From assembly GCA_905221605.1 (NCBI GenBank), contig CAJNDS010002692.1, positions 248,001 through 312,000 on the forward strand: a stretch of DNA of 64,000 nt, given 5' to 3'. Of the stretch, positions 61,302 to 64,000 are shown in pieces. Position numbers and translations under genes: made by a program. Within the stretch, counting starts at the first letter, position 1. The number at the start of each line of letters is the position of its first letter. The notes beneath the pieces were generated by a model. The model did not search any database. It was not told where the DNA came from and saw only the letters and a list, made by a program, of their open reading frames with translations. The stretch comes from Symbiodinium natans (Eukaryota; Sar; Dinophyceae; Suessiales; Symbiodiniaceae).

Positions 61302-63998
61302 TTAGATGACAGGTTGCTGTCTATTGCCAGGAGCCAGTCCGGACGCCGGGAGCGATGGCCATCTGAGGTAGTATGGGAACGCGTACTGCTGCATTGGAGG
61401 CAGCTCTTGCTCATCAACCTCCCACTCAGGGATGCCGTCCGGAATGGGGATACTCCTGTATCTTGTCATTGAGGTTTGGGCCGCAAGCCACATCACCCGG
61501 ACAGCTTTCTGGATTTGCCTGTGCTGCACAACACCTTCGTCCTTATACTGAAAGGGGAAGGAGGTGAGTGCCGCACGCAGAGCCGAAGGATCAGGGTCCT
61601 TGGAGGTGCCATGACAGTACATCTTGAACCAGAAGCTGTTGAGTTGCTGCTTGGTTGGATGTTTGGCTCGCATGAGCCCCTTAATGGCAGCCCAATAAGC
61701 AGTAGCTGCGTCATACCACGCATTTTGGGGACGTTGGGGCTCATGCTTGGTGGGTGTAGTGCTGATCCCTTTCCAATGCACATCAAAGATGACTGGCGGC
61801 CACTTCTCGCAAAGCTGCAAGGTCAGTGGTTCGCAGCTTCGAGAAGCGCCAATCATTCACCTGTGCCTCGGGTTCGTCCTCCGCGTCCGATATGTCATCC
61901 ATCGGGACAGAGAGAGCCTTTGTTAGTTTTGGAAGAGATGCTGACGACCACCAAGGCTGCAAGAGCAAGCCTGATGGCGTTAAGGAAATGGGCAGGGGGG
62001 AGGTCCAGCCTAAATTCTTGATAGTGCCTTTTCCCAAGTGTCTCTGTGCCCTGCAGCGTGATGCCTGGGAACGTGTTCAGGCTGGGCTGGACAAGCCTGG
62101 CCGTTTCACGTCCGTGTGCTGAGCAGCTGCGGCCCATGCCTGCAAGGCTTCTTGGGAGGCTTGGCCAGTGACTTGTGGCAGTCCACTGTGCGCGTCCATC
62201 ACATATTTGGTCGTGGGGCACTTGGGACACCGATAAGCTCGGCCAGCCAAGAAGGCCACCATGGCTGCAGGCGGCACATTGATCTGCAGGTCAGTAATTT
62301 TATTGTCAGATTCAGGAAAACCAATAACAATGGGCAGCCCTGCCGTACGCTCCAGGGGACCTTTTTGGTGGAACTCGAATGCGAGCAGAAGTGCACCCAG
62401 CCAATAATCTGGGTCAGCGTAGCTGAGCATTGCAGGAAAGCTGGCATTGATGACACTGGCAAGTCCGACACCGCAGAGAAAAGGTCCGCAATGTACTGGT
62501 CCAGCTGCGGGACCGGGCAATCCAACATCGCAGCAAGGTCGACATGCTGCAATGCCCCCGACAATCTAAGGCACTGCGTGATAATAGGGTGATAAACCTT
62601 CAAGTACGCTGCCGGAAACGTTTCAGGCAGATGCAGTAGCGTGTCAGCGATTCCGATTAGCATGTCCGAATTTTGCAGCTGGTTCGGTATGCCGCTCAAA
62701 AACACCTCATAGGCCCGATATGCCCGAAGCTGCTGGCAGTGTGTTGTAAGGTGTTGCAAGTTACGCAGGTTCATGTAGGGCCGAGGTTTGACATTCTTAC
62801 CAAAGTGATGTCCCGCTGCAAGTGCGCGCCACATGAGATCACAGACCGAGACCGCTCTGCATGATGGGTGCGCAGGCTGGGGCGCTGGGATCGCGGGTGC
62901 CGCTGGCTTGCTAGGCCCTCGAGGCTTGGCTTTTGGTGGTTCCAGCTGCTAAGAGCCGTCTTTGTCCAAAGCGAGAGGCCGACTTTCCTTGCGAGCTTGG
63001 ACAGCGGGCACAGGCCTGGCGGGGCTGGGCGTCGGGCGGAGATACGATTTTGGTTCCGTCAGGCCTAGTGATTATGCGTGCGTGGGCCGTGTCCCGGGGG
63101 CTGGGTGGACGTCGTACGCCAGGCGGCGGGTTCCTAATGTTGCCGCCACTACGGGGTGGACATGAGGCGGCGCTACCCCCTCCGATCCTGTGAGCAACTT
63201 CACTTGAGGGAGGGAGTCGTCCCACAGGCATCCAGAGCAGTAGGACTCGCGGCCGGCACTTTCGTTGCAGGCTTCTTTGTCAGTTGTCCTCTCTCGCGCG
63301 TTGGGGTGCCGCAAGGGGTTCGGGAAACGTCCCGTTTAGCTGGCGGAGGCGGGCTGACAGCTGCCGCAATGGAGCCCCCCGCGGCCCGAGGCTTGAGCCA
63401 TGGTGCACCCCACCGCTCGCCATGGCGCGCGTTGGTGGTAGCCTCGCCTTGGGCTGGCGACTGCTGCGGCGTAGGAACCTCGACTGCAGCAGCAGCAACC
63501 ACGTCGGGACTGTTACTACCCGCGGGCACAGGGCTGTTTCCCGGGGAGTCCACATCAATCGCAGTTTCGGAGGCAGCCTTACTCGTGCGAACAGGTAGGA
63601 GGTGAAGACCGCGGGGGGCTCGCATTATGCCGGCCTTATGCTCGAAAGCCGGGTCAGCGCGTTGAGCAGATCCCCGCTTGGGCGGCATCCTAATGTTGGT
63701 GTCCCCTAGCAAGCAGGTGAGGTACTGGGCGACCCCATCTCCTTCCCTCACCGGCTGGAAGGGGACACAATACACCGCATTGGGCAGGGGCTCCAGGACG
63801 AAGCCGCGCGTTTGCAGACTAGCAATGGTGCCCGAGTAAGAGTTGGAGGTGAAAGAGGGACTCCCCCATCCTTCTTGCCGAAGTGTGCGGTAAAAACTTC
63901 CCGCTTGTCTCCCCAGGTGGCCTTCAAAGCCCACGCTTGGTGCAGGGGTGGTGTTTCAAAGAGGTCCAGCCCAACTTTGCGTTCCGCAGGCAGCACGA
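61302..63998 (-). pseudogene. Unidentified coding region, frameshifted, runs off the window
   Basis: Colinear - frames give one long coding-like product. It starts beyond 64000 with LDLFETPPLHQAWALKATWG, then EPLPNAVYCVPFQPVREGDG and a Ser/Pro/Ala-rich linker (63200-63650). Next is PDGTKIVSPPDAQPRQACAR, a Pro/Ala stretch, and a globular part from MWRALAAGHHFGKNVKPRPY (62834) with YEVFLSGIPNQLQNSDMLIG. After a shift near 62400 comes YADPDYWLGALLLAFEFHQK to AYRCPKCPTTKYVMDAHSGL (Cys pair). Finally DDISDAEDEPEAQVNDWRFS and WYDAATAYWAAIKGLMRAKH lead to the stop at 61302. I do not recognise the family; a retroelement ORF is possible. Confidence 0.45.
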
Positions 63999-64000
63999 TG

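Overview
The window looks like repeat-dense nuclear DNA of a dinoflagellate, probably a Symbiodiniaceae-type alga. This is an inference from three things: tyrosine-recombinase (YR) retrotransposons whose pol carries a cytosine-methyltransferase-like domain, a Ty1/copia element, and TTTAGGG telomere-type repeats beside G-rich minisatellites. I see no ordinary host protein gene that I can name. Nearly all recognisable coding sequence belongs to mobile elements.

Layout. 1-5.0 kb holds anonymous DNA, a tRNA-Ser-like sequence and a U6 snRNA-like sequence (both on -), and a compound GAC/TAC array. From 5.0 to about 42.9 kb is a nest of insertions. A LINE-like ORF on the - strand has been cut into four pieces (42882-42931, 23690-24387, 14563-14776, 5018-5252) by three elements with split direct repeats, the hallmark of PAT/Ngaro-type YR retrotransposons. 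On the - strand each reads A1, body, B1, A2, spacer, B2. Element YR1 (14777-23689) is nearly intact. It carries a coiled-coil ORF, a tyrosine recombinase, a gag, and a pol with 2OG-Fe(II) oxygenase-like, C5-methyltransferase-like, RT and RNase H domains. Gag and pol share a frame and are separated by UGA CUA G, a known leaky-stop context. Element YR2 (24388-42881) has the same gene order but is broken by many frameshifts. A fresh Ty1/copia element (25417-33438, identical 127-bp LTRs, 5-bp target duplication) sits in its RNase H domain. Element YR3 (5253-14562) has near-identical split repeats but no recognisable gene; its 8.2-kb body is satellite-like DNA including a 677-bp CA array.

From 43 to 56 kb are further TAC arrays, several minisatellites, a decayed unknown coding region (47.8-49.0 kb), diverged duplications and a higher-order satellite (53.1-55.2 kb). 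A decayed Mutator-like transposase lies at 56.7-59.1 kb (+). It is followed by a 1.3-kb minisatellite bounded by telomere-type repeats, a short anonymous stretch with a dispersed repeat, and an unidentified, frameshifted coding region on the - strand from 64.0 to 61.3 kb that runs off the window.

How the parts work together. In YR1 the recombinase would integrate a circular DNA made by RT/RNase H, which explains the lack of target duplications. The methyltransferase-like and oxygenase-like domains could write and oxidise cytosine marks on element or host DNA. YR3 has no enzymes of its own, so if it moved recently it must have used those of a relative.
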